In this document: positions 1 through 7,274 of the stretch, one piece after another | How the letters are laid out: every line of letters starts with the position of its first letter | Position numbering within the stretch: the first letter of the stretch is position 1 | Made by a program: the position numbers and the translations under genes | Notes under the pieces: generated by a model | The model's input: only the letters and a program-made list of their open reading frames with translations | Databases searched by the model: none | What the model was told of the DNA's origin: nothing | Source: Deinococcus alpinitundrae | GTDB lineage: Bacteria > Deinococcota > Deinococci > Deinococcales > Deinococcaceae | Direction of reading: 5' to 3' | Assembly (NCBI RefSeq): GCF_009982895.1 | Contig: NZ_WXZL01000046.1 | Span: 1-15,642 of the forward strand | DNA: 15,642 nt

Positions 1-130
1 TAATAGATGTTCTTTACTCGCGTCATCAGAAATTGTCATGCAGCCCGCCTCGTTTGAGGCTCAGAAACAATACATCCCCATCCCCCAGCTGTCAACCCCC
101 ACTGTAGAGAGCCACAACGGCCGGGTGAGA
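1..130. other. Non-coding stretch downstream of luxS
   Basis: No credible gene is seen here. A small perfect inverted repeat, GCCTC-gttt-GAGGC at 47-60, lies beyond the luxS stop, but neither strand has a T-run after it, so it is at best a weak terminator. The open frame that crosses this region on the plus strand is only the upstream extension of lspA and lies antisense to luxS. Confidence 0.5.
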
Positions 131-598
131 TCAGCGGTCAATCAGGACCGTCTGCTGCACCTTCAAGCCCTGCGCGAGGGCGTCCTGAGCATGCTGCCGG
201 GCCGCCGCAAGATCGTGGTCGCGGTAATTGCCGCATTCCAATTCACTGACGCCGGGGATAGGCTGGTCATGTGCCGCAACGTCCGAGAGGGCCGACTCGA
301 AGGCGCGCAGCACGCCCGCCTCGTCAGGTTCGCCGATGACGGCCATATACATGCCGGTGCGGCAGCCCATCGGCGATACGTCGACAACCTGATCGATATG
401 GTCGCGCAGATATCCGGCCAGCAGGTGTTCAAGCGTGTGAATTGCCGCCGGTTCGATGGCCGCCGCGTTGGGCTGGAGCAGGCGCAGATCGTACTTGCTG
501 ATGGCGTCGCCGTGCGGGGTGCGCTTGAGACCCGCCAAGCGGATGTAGGGGGCGTGGACTTTGGTGTGGTCGAGATCGAACGATTCAACGTTTGCCAT
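131..598 (-). CDS. luxS: S-ribosylhomocysteine lyase LuxS
   Basis: This 155-residue cytoplasmic enzyme cleaves S-ribosylhomocysteine to homocysteine and DPD, the precursor of autoinducer-2, in the activated methyl cycle. The metal site is visible: HTLEH supplies H54, E57 and H58, and C122 lies in ECGNYRDH. C79 in [10 protein letters not shown] matches the catalytic cysteine. The length is normal for LuxS. The start MANVESF is chosen because family homology begins there; an in-frame ATG 48 bases upstream would add a non-conserved tail. No Shine-Dalgarno is seen; a CACAAT box ends 7 bases before the ATG, which suggests a leaderless message. The neighbours are unrelated and no nucleosidase (pfs) gene is in the window. 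Identification is firm from the motifs; whether AI-2 is used as a signal cannot be told. Confidence 0.95.
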   Translation of the reverse strand: MANVESFDLDHTKVHAPYIRLAGLKRTPHGDAISKYDLRLLQPNAAAIEPAAIHTLEHLLAGYLRDHIDQVVDVSPMGCRTGMYMAVIGEPDEAGVLRAFESALSDVAAHDQPIPGVSELECGNYRDHDLAAARQHAQDALAQGLKVQQTVLIDR

Positions 599-611
599 GC
601 CGGTTATTGTG
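599..611 (-). promoter_or_regulatory. Weak -10-like box for leaderless luxS
   Basis: On the minus strand CACAAT ends 7 bases before the luxS ATG. It fits only half of the TANNNT consensus, and no good -35 hexamer lies 16-18 bases upstream. The absence of a Shine-Dalgarno is the main support. Confidence 0.3.
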
Positions 612-702
612 CGCCAAACAGCTGGCTGGATGCTCTGTGGGCTCACAAAAGCGTTTGCTCGCTGCAGACCGGAACGGGTCTATTCGGCAAGCCAAAGCAG
701 GC

Positions 703-715
703 TAGACTCCTGTGT
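703..715 (+). promoter_or_regulatory. -10 box TAGACT for leaderless lspA
   Basis: TAGACT at 703-708 ends 7 bases before the lspA ATG at 716. That leaves no room for a Shine-Dalgarno and places the transcription start at or next to the start codon. The -35 region is not conserved. Confidence 0.55.
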
Positions 716-1252
716 ATGTCTTCCTCTTCCCCCGATTCGGCAGGCAGCCGTTTGTTCGCTGCGGCCCGTCAAGCACCGGTCTGGTTGCCCTTGGTGGTGG
801 CCGGCCTACTGCTGGTGGCCGACCAGCTCCTCAAAGCCTGGGCACTGAGCAACCTTCAGGAAGGCGTGCCCGCCGTGCCCTTCGTGCCGGGGGTCATCAG
901 TTGGGTGCTGGTCTTCAATACTGGCGCCGCCTGGAGTCTCTTCTCGGGTTCGGCACTGCCACTAGCTCTAGGCAGGCTACTGGTGGGCCTGGGCATTCTA
1001 GTTTATCTGGTGCGCCGCTCGCAGCCCGCCGCGCTGAGTATCGTTCTGGCCATGATCTCGGCAGGGGCCATCGGCAACGCCATCGACGGCTTTCGCTTCG
1101 GCAAGGTCACCGACATGCTCTATTCGCCTGCCCTGAGCGCAGTGACCAAAGCGGTGAATGCGGGCGGCTTCCCGATTTTCAATATCGCCGATTCGTGCGT
1201 GGTGGTCGGCACCATTTTGCTGGTGTTGCTGAGCCTACGCAAACCGAGCTGA
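716..1252 (+). CDS. lspA: Lipoprotein signal peptidase (signal peptidase II)
   Basis: This 178-residue inner-membrane aspartyl protease removes the signal peptide from diacylated prolipoproteins. Four hydrophobic segments are visible at about 22-40, 60-78, 83-100 and 108-124, with another at 158-174 after the last loop. Family motifs are present: ADQLLKAW near 35-42, [10 protein letters not shown] at 67-76, and the two catalytic aspartates D133 (GKVTDML) and D159 (FNIADSC). The loop between the two aspartates is longer than in E. coli. The ATG at 716 is chosen because the hydrophobic core and homology start shortly after it and a TAGACT box sits 7 bases before it; the longer open frame upstream is antisense to luxS. 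Likely substrates in this window include the broken lipoprotein gene near 13081. A bidirectional hairpin follows. Confidence 0.93.
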   Translation: MSSSSPDSAGSRLFAAARQAPVWLPLVVAGLLLVADQLLKAWALSNLQEGVPAVPFVPGVISWVLVFNTGAAWSLFSGSALPLALGRLLVGLGILVYLVRRSQPAALSIVLAMISAGAIGNAIDGFRFGKVTDMLYSPALSAVTKAVNAGGFPIFNIADSCVVVGTILLVLLSLRKPS

Positions 1253-1319
1253 CTTCGGGTTCAGCCTCGTTAGCCTGGCTTCAACTTGCCCGGCCACACA
1301 CATCAGGTACAAGAGACCA

Positions 1320-1363
1320 AAAGCGGCTGGCCCCCAGAACTCAATCCGGGGGCCAGCTGCTTT
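1320..1363. terminator. Bidirectional terminator between lspA and rpmB
   Basis: A 16-bp stem with one mismatch pairs 1320-1335 with 1348-1363 around a 12-base loop. The core is GGCTGGCCCCC / GGGGGCCAGCT. The stem ends in TTT on the plus strand and TTTT on the minus strand, so it can serve lspA and the convergent rpmB. Confidence 0.75.
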
Positions 1364-1375
1364 GGAGCGGAGTGT

Positions 1376-1597
1376 TTACGCCGCGTAAGCGTTTTTCATG
1401 CACTTGGTGCAGACACGCAAGCGCACGCCCACGCCGCCCTTGTTGATCATGACGCGCTGGAGGTTGGGAAGTTGACGGGTCTTGCTGACACCGGTGACCT
1501 TACGGCCCACGCCGCCCGCTGCCCGGGCTTTCCCCCGGCGGGTCACCGAATTGACGACAATCGGCCCCTTACCGCACAGTTCACACACTTTAGACAT
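1376..1597 (-). CDS. rpmB: 50S ribosomal protein L28
   Basis: This 73-residue basic protein is a component of the large ribosomal subunit. It starts [12 protein letters not shown] and continues with the L28 signature [12 protein letters not shown]. It carries two CxxC pairs, CELC near the N terminus and CTKC near the C terminus, as in the zinc-binding (C+) form of L28. The start is set by an AAGGAG Shine-Dalgarno 8-10 bases upstream and by family homology. A promoter (TTGCTT, 16 bases, TACACT) lies just upstream, and the gene is insulated by terminators on both sides, so it appears to be transcribed alone. A zinc-free paralogue, if any, is not in this window. Confidence 0.95.
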   Translation of the reverse strand: MSKVCELCGKGPIVVNSVTRRGKARAAGGVGRKVTGVSKTRQLPNLQRVMINKGGVGVRLRVCTKCMKNAYAA

Positions 1598-1646
1598 AAT
1601 GAAAACTCCTTGTTCAGCCCGGCCTTGGCGTCGGGCAAGCCTTGAA

Positions 1647-1674
1647 AGTGTAGCACACCCCTGCACGCAAGCAA
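1647..1674 (-). promoter_or_regulatory. Promoter of rpmB
   Basis: On the minus strand a -35 TTGCTT (1674-1669) and a -10 TACACT (1652-1647) are separated by 16 bases. This would give a leader of about 40 bases carrying the AAGGAG site of rpmB. It is the best -35/-10 pair among the SD-led genes here. Confidence 0.6.
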
Positions 1675-1686
1675 AAGGGCGGCAAC

Positions 1687-1710
1687 AAAAAGCCCGGCAC
1701 TTGGCCGGGC
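1687..1710 (-). terminator. Intrinsic terminator of the GlsB-type gene
   Basis: On the minus strand a perfect 7-bp GC stem GCCCGGC / GCCGGGC with a 5-base loop is followed by TTTTT. It lies 18 bases after the stop codon of the small membrane protein gene and just before the rpmB promoter. Confidence 0.9.
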
Positions 1711-1727
1711 AGTCAGAAGTAAGAAGT

Positions 1728-1997
1728 TTAGCGCAGGACCTTGAGGGCCTTGAGGATGGCGATCAGGATGACCGAACCGACCACGCCCCAAACGATGCTC
1801 CAGAAGCTGAAGCCGTTGCCAGCAGCATTCGCGCCGCCGATATGCAGAAGGTTGGCAAAGACCCATTGCGCGAGGAGTGCTCCGACGATACCGATCAGAA
1901 TGTTGGCGACGGCTCCCTGCTGCTGATTTGTGTTCATGATCATGCTTGCCAGCCATCCGCACAAAGCACCCACCAAAATCGTAATAATCCAACTCAT
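1728..1997 (-). CDS. GlsB/YeaQ/YmgE family small membrane protein
   Basis: This 89-residue protein of the transglycosylase-associated/GlsB family is often linked to general stress responses, though its molecular role is not established. It starts [17 protein letters not shown] and has three hydrophobic segments at about 2-21, 29-52 and 64-85, rich in glycine and alanine. The GxxxG-like spacing and the G-rich second helix are typical of the family. The start at 1997 is chosen because a strong AAGGAGG lies 10 bases upstream; an earlier in-frame ATG has no such site. It has its own terminator and is divergent from thrC. A TACACT box about 130 bases upstream is a possible promoter but lacks a clear -35. 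Confidence 0.85.
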   Translation of the reverse strand: MSWIITILVGALCGWLASMIMNTNQQQGAVANILIGIVGALLAQWVFANLLHIGGANAAGNGFSFWSIVWGVVGSVILIAILKALKVLR

Positions 1998-2300
1998 ATT
2001 CTCTGCCTCCTTGAACGTTGTTGCCAACGATTGATGAGTTCGGCTTCAGCACTTGCCCGGCGTTCTTGCCTGCCCAGTGCGCCGCTTTCGTTGTGAATTG
2101 AGAATGAGGCGAGGCACCCGGTGCTAGTGTAAGGCTGCACACCTTTTGAAGACTGCTTGAAGACCGGGTAAGCAGCAGATCAATCTCACTTAAGGAAAAA
2201 GCCGCGAAGCTGACGCAAGGCCCAGCAACCGCCTCGCAGAGCGGACTTGTCTCGACCTCGGCTTGAGCGCTCCTGCCGCCCCCGTGTAGCATGTCCCGAG
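1998..2300. other. Intergenic region between the GlsB-type gene and the thrC leader
   Basis: No gene is seen. The region holds a tandem repeat TTGAAGAC at 2146-2153 and 2157-2164. It also holds a possible weak plus-strand promoter (TTGAAG 2146-2151, 17 bases, TAAGCA 2169-2174) and a minus-strand TACACT (2131-2126). Two small hairpins lie at 2229-2244 (CCGC/GCGG) and 2259-2278 (CGGC/GCCG enclosing GAGCGCTC). The fragments TGACGC and AGCAACC at 2210-2230 recall parts of SAM-I riboswitches, but the rest of that fold is not found. The 3' part is likely transcribed as the long leader of thrC. Confidence 0.45.
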
Positions 2301-2303
2301 CTG

Positions 2304-2368
2304 CCGTAACGTGCGGGCCGTGGTGCGAACACCACTGGCTGCCCGGAACAGACGTGCGGATACGGAGG
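2304..2368 (+). promoter_or_regulatory. Structured leader hairpin hiding the thrC ribosome-binding site
   Basis: The pairs nest as one long hairpin: CCGTA 2304-2308 with TACGG 2361-2365, ACGT 2309-2312 with ACGT 2352-2355, CGGGC 2314-2318 with GCCCG 2341-2345, and GTGGTG 2320-2325 with CACCAC 2330-2335, closed by a CGAA loop. The unpaired bases all fall on the 3' side except two single bases on the 5' side. TACGG overlaps the first two bases of the GGAGG Shine-Dalgarno (2364-2368), so folding would block translation start. This is a candidate translational switch or attenuator of the threonine genes; the ligand or trigger is unknown. The pairing is read directly from the sequence; the regulatory role is inferred. 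Confidence 0.5.
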
Positions 2369-2373
2369 AAGTT

Positions 2374-3417
2374 ATGCCTGGAATTATCGACGCCTACCGC
2401 AGTTTTCTGCCGGTCACCGACAAGACGCCCGCCCTGAGCCTGCACGAGGGCGACACGCCGCTCATTCACGCGCCCAAACTCAGCCGCGAACTGGGCATCG
2501 AGCTGCATCTCAAGTTCGAGGGGCTCAACCCCACCGGCTCGTTCAAAGACCGGGGCATGGTGATGGCCGTGGCCAAGGCCGCCGAGCATGGAGCCACCAG
2601 TGTCATCTGTGCCTCGACCGGCAACACCTCGGCCGCCGCCGCCGCCTACGCCGCCCGCATGGACATGCCCTGCTACGTGCTGATTCCCGACGGACGCATC
2701 GCGCTGGGCAAGCTGGCACAGGCGGTCATGTACGGCGCGAAGATCATCTCCATCGACGGCAACTTCGACAAAGCACTGGCGCTGGTACGCGAGATCTCGG
2801 CCAGTGAGGGCATCGCGCTGGTCAACAGCGTCAATCCGTTCCGGCTGGAAGGCCAGAAGACGGCGGCTTTCGAAGTGGTCGATACCCTCGGCAAAGCGCC
2901 GGACATCCTGTGCCTGCCGGTGGGCAACGCGGGCAACATCAGCGCGTACTGGAAGGGCTTCCGGGAATACCGCTCGCACGGCAAGATGGACACGCTGCCG
3001 AAGATGTGGGGCATTCAGGCGGCGGGCGCGGCTCCACTGGCACGCGGTCTGGCGCGGGTGGAGGAACCCGAGACGCTGGCGACGGCCATCCGCATCGGTG
3101 CGCCTGCCAGCGCTATCCTGGCCCGGCAGGCCGTGAATGAGAGCGCGGGCCTGTTCGACATGGTGACCGACGACGAGATTCTGGACGCTTACCGCAGGGT
3201 CGCCCAGGACGGCGTGTTCTGCGAACCGGCCAGCGCCGCGCCGATTGCCGGGCTGATCAAGCGGCACGCCCAGGGCAAACTGACGGCGGGCCTTCAGGTG
3301 GTGGCGGTGCTGACCGGCAACGGCCTGAAAGACCCCAATATCGCTCTGCAAGCCGTGAAGGTGCAGCCGACGCAAGCCAGCGCCGACCTGGCTTCGGTGC
3401 TCTCGGCCCTGCGCTAA
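2374..3417 (+). CDS. thrC: Threonine synthase
   Basis: This 347-residue PLP enzyme converts O-phosphohomoserine to threonine, the last step of the pathway, in the cytoplasm. It has the fold II PLP pattern: HEGDTPL at 24-30, the PLP lysine K58 in PTGSFKDRG, the substrate loop [10 protein letters not shown] at 81-90, the phosphate-binding GNAGN at 184-188, and TGNG near the C terminus. The length fits the short bacterial class. The start at 2374 is chosen because GGAGG sits 5 bases before the ATG and family homology starts soon after; an upstream in-frame ATG would add 21 residues encoded by the leader hairpin. The stop codon overlaps the thrB start by one base. Regulation probably acts at the leader hairpin. 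Confidence 0.95.
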   Translation: MPGIIDAYRSFLPVTDKTPALSLHEGDTPLIHAPKLSRELGIELHLKFEGLNPTGSFKDRGMVMAVAKAAEHGATSVICASTGNTSAAAAAYAARMDMPCYVLIPDGRIALGKLAQAVMYGAKIISIDGNFDKALALVREISASEGIALVNSVNPFRLEGQKTAAFEVVDTLGKAPDILCLPVGNAGNISAYWKGFREYRSHGKMDTLPKMWGIQAAGAAPLARGLARVEEPETLATAIRIGAPASAILARQAVNESAGLFDMVTDDEILDAYRRVAQDGVFCEPASAAPIAGLIKRHAQGKLTAGLQVVAVLTGNGLKDPNIALQAVKVQPTQASADLASVLSALR

Positions 3418-4343
3418 TGGCAGTGGCAGCTTTCGGCCCGCCGTTCGAGGTGCGCTCCCCAGCCAGCAGCGCCAATCTGGGCCCTGGTTTCGACAGCCTG
3501 GGCCTGAGCGTGCCGCTCTATACCACCCTGCGGGTGACGCCGCAGGCCCGCACCGAGGTCGTGCCCATTGGCGCTGATCTGGAAGGCACGCCCGCCGACG
3601 AGAGCAACTACGTGTACCGGGCCATGCTCCTGAGTGCCCGGCGGGCGGGACTGAGCCTGCCGCCTGCCAGGGTCGAAATCGAAACCGAGGTGCCGCTGGC
3701 CCGCGGTCTGGGCAGCAGCGCCGCCGCACTGGTGGCAGGCATTGTGGCCGGAAACGAACTGCTGGGCCGTCCGCTGGACGACGAGACCCTACTGGACGTG
3801 GCCGCCCGTGAGGAGGGCCACCCCGACAACGTGGCCCCGGCGCTTTACGGCGGCATCGTGGTGGCGACACTTGACAAGCTCGGCACCCACCATGTCCGGC
3901 TGGAGCCGCCCGCGCACCTGGGCGTCACGGTGCTGATTCCCGACTTCGAACTTAGCACCCACAAGGCCCGTGCCGTGCTGCCCAGCGAGTACTCGCGCGC
4001 CGACGCGGTGCACGCTCTCTCGCACTCGGCACTGCTGGCGGCAGCCCTGGCGACCGGGCGGCTGGAGTTGCTGCAACACGCCATGCAGGACTACATCCAC
4101 CAGATCTGGCGGGCGCCGCTGGTGCCGGGCCTCAGCGACATTCTGGAAGACGCCCACAAGCACGGCGCACTCGGCGCGGCCCTGTCCGGCGCGGGACCTA
4201 CTGTGCTGTGCTTTCACGACACCCGGCACAGCACGGCGCGGCTGCACGCCTTCCTCGGCAGCGTGATGCGGCGCAACGGACTGGAAGGGCGGATTCTGGA
4301 TCTGCCGATCGACACGGAAGGCACGCTCATTCGGGCGCTGTAA
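3417..4343 (+). CDS. thrB: Homoserine kinase
   Basis: This 308-residue GHMP-family kinase phosphorylates homoserine with ATP, making the substrate of ThrC. Motifs in order are [17 protein letters not shown] at 15-31, the ATP loop [12 protein letters not shown] at 93-104, [11 protein letters not shown] at 133-143, and the third GHMP motif ALSGAGPT at 255-262. The start ATG shares its A with the TAA stop of thrC, and no Shine-Dalgarno is evident before it, so translation is most likely coupled to thrC through termination-reinitiation. The two enzymes therefore probably stay in step and share the leader control. A homoserine dehydrogenase gene, often adjacent in other bacteria, is not in this window. 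A hairpin terminator follows 12 bases after the stop. Confidence 0.95.
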   Translation: MAVAAFGPPFEVRSPASSANLGPGFDSLGLSVPLYTTLRVTPQARTEVVPIGADLEGTPADESNYVYRAMLLSARRAGLSLPPARVEIETEVPLARGLGSSAAALVAGIVAGNELLGRPLDDETLLDVAAREEGHPDNVAPALYGGIVVATLDKLGTHHVRLEPPAHLGVTVLIPDFELSTHKARAVLPSEYSRADAVHALSHSALLAAALATGRLELLQHAMQDYIHQIWRAPLVPGLSDILEDAHKHGALGAALSGAGPTVLCFHDTRHSTARLHAFLGSVMRRNGLEGRILDLPIDTEGTLIRAL

Positions 4344-4355
4344 AGCCTGCACACT

Positions 4356-4396
4356 GAAACGCCCTTCCACGGGATCGGGAGGGGCGTTTCTTTATT
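4356..4396. terminator. Terminator after thrB, shared with the convergent oxidoreductase gene
   Basis: The arm 4356-4368 (GAAACGCCCTTCC) pairs with 4377-4390 with one bulge, and the plus strand continues TTTATT. The stop codon of the convergent gene (4392-4394) lies in the T-run. The plus-strand direction is better supported than the minus. Confidence 0.75.
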
Positions 4397-6413
4397 CAGC
4401 CCGCTCCAGCCGCACCCGCGTGTTGTGAAAGGTGCTGCCGCCACCCAGATCGGTCAATGTCTGGGCCGTCACGGCATTGATGCTCTGGCCGTCGGGCGCG
4501 CTCAGGCCCCACCAGCTGCCCTCCACCACCGCCACGCCCGGCTGCACTTCATCGGTGATGCGGACCCGACGCACGGCCTGACCCGTCCCGCTGACGATGC
4601 GAGCGAGCATGCCACCAACCAGTTCGCCCTGGTCGGCGGGATGCACCAAGACGTGCGGCTCGGCGCCCTCGGCTCTGGTGAGGTTGCCAAGCATGCCGTA
4701 GGTACTGTTGAGGAAGTGGTGGGCGGGCGGCGTCAGGAGGCGCAGGGGGTACTCGGCAGTCAGTTCGGCGGCGGAGCGGTAGACCGGCGCGGGCGTGAAC
4801 ATCACCTTTCCGCTGGGCGTCGGCGCACCCTGCGCGTAGGGCAGCCAGCCGTCCGGCAAGGTGAGCGGCAGCGTTCCGGCAGCTTTGAGCGCGTCCGGCG
4901 TGATCCCGGCCAGAAACGGATGGTCGGTGTCGAGCACCTCGGTCAATAGCTCATCCACCGTCCAGAACAGCGACGGCTCGGTAAGGCCCAGCCGCCCGGC
5001 GAGTTGCTGAAATACCCAGGAGTTGGGCCGCGTCTCACCGGAAGCCTCCAGCTCGGCGGGGTTGTGGGCCAGCCATGAGTGGCCGTAACTGGTGTAAATG
5101 TCGGCATGCTCCATGAAGGTGGTGGCGGGCAGCAGGTAATCGGCCAGCCGCGCCGTCTCGGTCATGGCCTGCTCCAGCACGATCACCTTGAGGTCCTCGC
5201 GCTTCAGTCCGGCAATCACCCGCGCCGAGTCAGGGGCCACCACTGCCGGGTTGCAATTGTAGATGAAGGCGGCCTCAAACCCGGCAGACGGCTCCAGCGC
5301 GGATGCCAGCTCGTTCATGTTGACGTGCTTGACGTCTTCCCGGGTCAGGTGCGCCCCGCCCAACCGGGAGCGGTTGAGATGAAAGACCCCCGAGGTGCTG
5401 AGGGTGCAGCCGCCGCCCCTGCGCCGCCAGTCGCCGGTGACGGCAGGCAGCAGCGTGACCGCCCTGAGCGCCGTACCGCCGTTCTCGTGTCGGGTCATGC
5501 CGTAACCGACCCGGATGTAGGCGGGACTGTCCTGACCGATGGCGCGGGCCAGTTCTGCGATCTGCTCAGCGCTCAGGCCGGTGGCCTTGGCGGTGCGCTC
5601 CAGCGTCCAGGCTTCGGCCTCGGCCTTGAATTCCTCAAACCCCTGGGTCGCCTCCTGAAGATACGTTTCGTCGGCCCAGCCCCGCGCGATGATCTGGCGG
5701 GCCACACCCAGCGCCAGCGCGGTGTCGCTGCCGGGGCGCAGCTTGAGGTGGGTGTCCGCGTAGCGCCCGGTCTTGTTGAGATACGGGTCGATATGGATGA
5801 TCTTCGCGCCGTTCTTGCGGGCCTGGGTCATGAACGGCGTCAGGTGACTGTTGGTACTCAGGCTGTTGATCCCCCACAGCACGATGGTTTTGGCGTGCGC
5901 AACGTCCTCGGGCAGCACCCCGTAGCGTGGACCGTAGCCGAGCCGCCAGGCCTCGGTTCCGGCACTGGCGCAGATGGTCTCGTCCAGTTCCGGCGCACCC
6001 AGAGCGCGGAAGAAGCCATGAATATGGTGGCCTTCCATCAGGCCCATCGTTCCAGCGTAGTGGTAGCGCAGGATAGCGTCGGGGCCGCGCCGGGCCAAGA
6101 CATCTTTCAGGTGGGCAGCGATCTCGTCGAGAGCCTGCTCCCAGCTCACGCGCACCAGTTCACCGTTCACGCGCTTCATCGGGTAGAGCGGACGCTCCGG
6201 ATGGTTCTGGCGGGCTGGGTAATGCACCGTCTTGGCGCACGCAAAGCCCCGCGTGATCGGGTGGTCGGCGTCGCCAGTCAGCTTCACTGCTTTCTCCAGG
6301 CCGGCCTCGCCGCGCTCGATGGTGATCTTCAGGCGGCAGGCGTCGGGACAGTCCAGTGGGCAAGTGAGGATGGCCTGTCGGGTCCCTGAAGTATTGGACG
6401 GGGCGGCGGTCAT
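4392..6413 (-). CDS. Molybdopterin oxidoreductase (DMSO reductase superfamily), YoaE-like
   Basis: This 673-residue protein is predicted to bind one 4Fe-4S cluster and a bis-MGD molybdenum or tungsten cofactor. The N-terminal cluster motif is CPLDCPDAC with C18, C22 and C26 plus C59 in GFACAKTVHY; K61 fits the conserved lysine between cluster and cofactor. C148 in ETICASAGTEAW is the likely metal ligand, with S150 a less likely alternative. A molydopterin-dinucleotide-binding domain fills roughly 550-670. No Tat signal or membrane segment is seen, so it should be cytoplasmic. No iron-sulfur partner subunit, diaphorase or cofactor gene is adjacent, so its redox partner and substrate are unknown. 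The length and N terminus resemble B. subtilis YoaE-type proteins more than true formate dehydrogenases. No SD is seen; TAAACT lies 6 bases before the ATG. Confidence 0.88.
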   Translation of the reverse strand: MTAAPSNTSGTRQAILTCPLDCPDACRLKITIERGEAGLEKAVKLTGDADHPITRGFACAKTVHYPARQNHPERPLYPMKRVNGELVRVSWEQALDEIAAHLKDVLARRGPDAILRYHYAGTMGLMEGHHIHGFFRALGAPELDETICASAGTEAWRLGYGPRYGVLPEDVAHAKTIVLWGINSLSTNSHLTPFMTQARKNGAKIIHIDPYLNKTGRYADTHLKLRPGSDTALALGVARQIIARGWADETYLQEATQGFEEFKAEAEAWTLERTAKATGLSAEQIAELARAIGQDSPAYIRVGYGMTRHENGGTALRAVTLLPAVTGDWRRRGGGCTLSTSGVFHLNRSRLGGAHLTREDVKHVNMNELASALEPSAGFEAAFIYNCNPAVVAPDSARVIAGLKREDLKVIVLEQAMTETARLADYLLPATTFMEHADIYTSYGHSWLAHNPAELEASGETRPNSWVFQQLAGRLGLTEPSLFWTVDELLTEVLDTDHPFLAGITPDALKAAGTLPLTLPDGWLPYAQGAPTPSGKVMFTPAPVYRSAAELTAEYPLRLLTPPAHHFLNSTYGMLGNLTRAEGAEPHVLVHPADQGELVGGMLARIVSGTGQAVRRVRITDEVQPGVAVVEGSWWGLSAPDGQSINAVTAQTLTDLGGGSTFHNTRVRLERAE

Positions 6414-6425
6414 GCAGAAAGTTTA
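6414..6425 (-). promoter_or_regulatory. -10 box TAAACT for the leaderless oxidoreductase gene
   Basis: On the minus strand TAAACT (6425-6420) ends 6 bases before the ATG. No Shine-Dalgarno fits in the gap. No convincing -35 is seen. Confidence 0.55.
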
Positions 6426-6468
6426 ACGCCGGGCCTCCCAATCACGTCGAGGCACCAACAGCACAGGC

Positions 6469-6480
6469 TAGATTGAGCGT
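6469..6480 (+). promoter_or_regulatory. -10 box TAGATT for the leaderless hydrolase gene
   Basis: TAGATT at 6469-6474 ends 6 bases before the ATG at 6481. Its preceding bases (caggc) are the same as those before the lspA box. It is divergent from the oxidoreductase -10 within a 67-base gap. Confidence 0.55.
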
Positions 6481-7266
6481 ATGCAGATCAACGGCGTCCA
6501 CCTGAATGTTCAGCGCACAGGCAAAAGCCAGCCGGTCATCCTGCTGCACGGCCTGATGAGCAACCTCACGGCGCTGCAACCGGAAATCGAACGGCTAAGC
6601 CGGTCGTTCGAAGTGATCGCCATTGACAGCCGGGGACATGGGCGCTCGGAAAAGCCCGCCCACTTCACCCTGCAAGACCACATTGACGACGTGCTGGGCG
6701 TGATGGACGCCCTGAACTTGCCGAGCGTGTTCCTTGTCGGCACCTCGGCAGGCAGCTACATCGCACAGGGCGTCGCCTCGCAGCAGCCGGAGCGCATTCG
6801 CAAGCTGGTGCTGATCGTGCCGAAGTCCAACGGCAAAACATCCTCGGTGGCGCGGTTCATCGCCGAGCACGAGGAGGAGGTGCGCGGTCTGGGCCACGAC
6901 GAGATTCAGGCGCTGGTGCTCTCGCACATCTTCGCACCGTCCACGCCGGAAAGCATCCGGGCGGAGCAGGCGGAATGGAGCCGCCAGCAAGCCGAGCAGG
7001 GTCTGACCCTCGACGCCCAGCAGGCCGAGGCCGCCAGCCAGGCCCTGGCCGGGTTTGACTTCCGGCCCGTGCTGCCGCAGATCACCGCCGAGACGCTGGT
7101 CATCAGCGGGCGGCACGACATCCTCAACCTGGTGGCCGAGGGACAACTCATCGCGGAGCTGATTCCGAAGGCGCGACTGGAAGTCCTGGAGCAGTCGGGC
7201 CACCTGCCGAACGTGGAGGAACCGGAGCGGCTGCTGGAATTGGTGGAAGCATTCTTGAAGGCTTGA
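6481..7266 (+). CDS. Alpha/beta hydrolase
   Basis: This 261-residue cytoplasmic hydrolase has the alpha/beta fold. The oxyanion segment LLHGL is at 21-25, the strand IDSRGHGRSEKP at 48-59 is typical of the family, and the nucleophile elbow GTSAGS gives S89. The acid is D213 (SGRHDILN) and the catalytic histidine is H241 (SGHLPNVEEP). A helical cap of about 120-195, rich in Glu and Gln, lies between the elbow and the acid. No signal peptide is present. The substrate cannot be read from the sequence; esterase, lactonase and C-C hydrolase members share this pattern. The start follows a TAGATT box by 6 bases. It ends 8 bases from the convergent zinc-ribbon gene, with no terminator between them. 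Confidence 0.9.
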   Translation: MQINGVHLNVQRTGKSQPVILLHGLMSNLTALQPEIERLSRSFEVIAIDSRGHGRSEKPAHFTLQDHIDDVLGVMDALNLPSVFLVGTSAGSYIAQGVASQQPERIRKLVLIVPKSNGKTSSVARFIAEHEEEVRGLGHDEIQALVLSHIFAPSTPESIRAEQAEWSRQQAEQGLTLDAQQAEAASQALAGFDFRPVLPQITAETLVISGRHDILNLVAEGQLIAELIPKARLEVLEQSGHLPNVEEPERLLELVEAFLKA

Positions 7267-7274
7267 ACCCTCTC

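Noticed and set aside
47..60. Terminator of luxS
   Set aside because: The 5-bp stem is short and no T-run follows on the minus strand.
38..715. Long N-terminal extension of LspA as a fusion protein
   Set aside because: The extra plus-strand frame is antisense to the well-supported luxS gene and has no recognisable domain.
2190..2370. A canonical SAM-I riboswitch upstream of thrC
   Set aside because: TGACGC, AGCAACC, GGTGCGAA and GGAACAGA occur in the right order, but the kink-turn segment and a P1 helix joining the two ends were not found, and GGTGCGAACACC is better explained as a closed 6-bp hairpin.
1543..3870. A 775-codon open frame on the minus strand
   Set aside because: It runs antisense through thrC and thrB and partly out of frame with rpmB and the GlsB-type gene; its composition is typical of a shadow frame in GC-rich DNA.
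5079..6389. A 436-codon open frame on the plus strand
   Set aside because: It is antisense to the molybdopterin oxidoreductase, whose cluster and cofactor motifs are clear.
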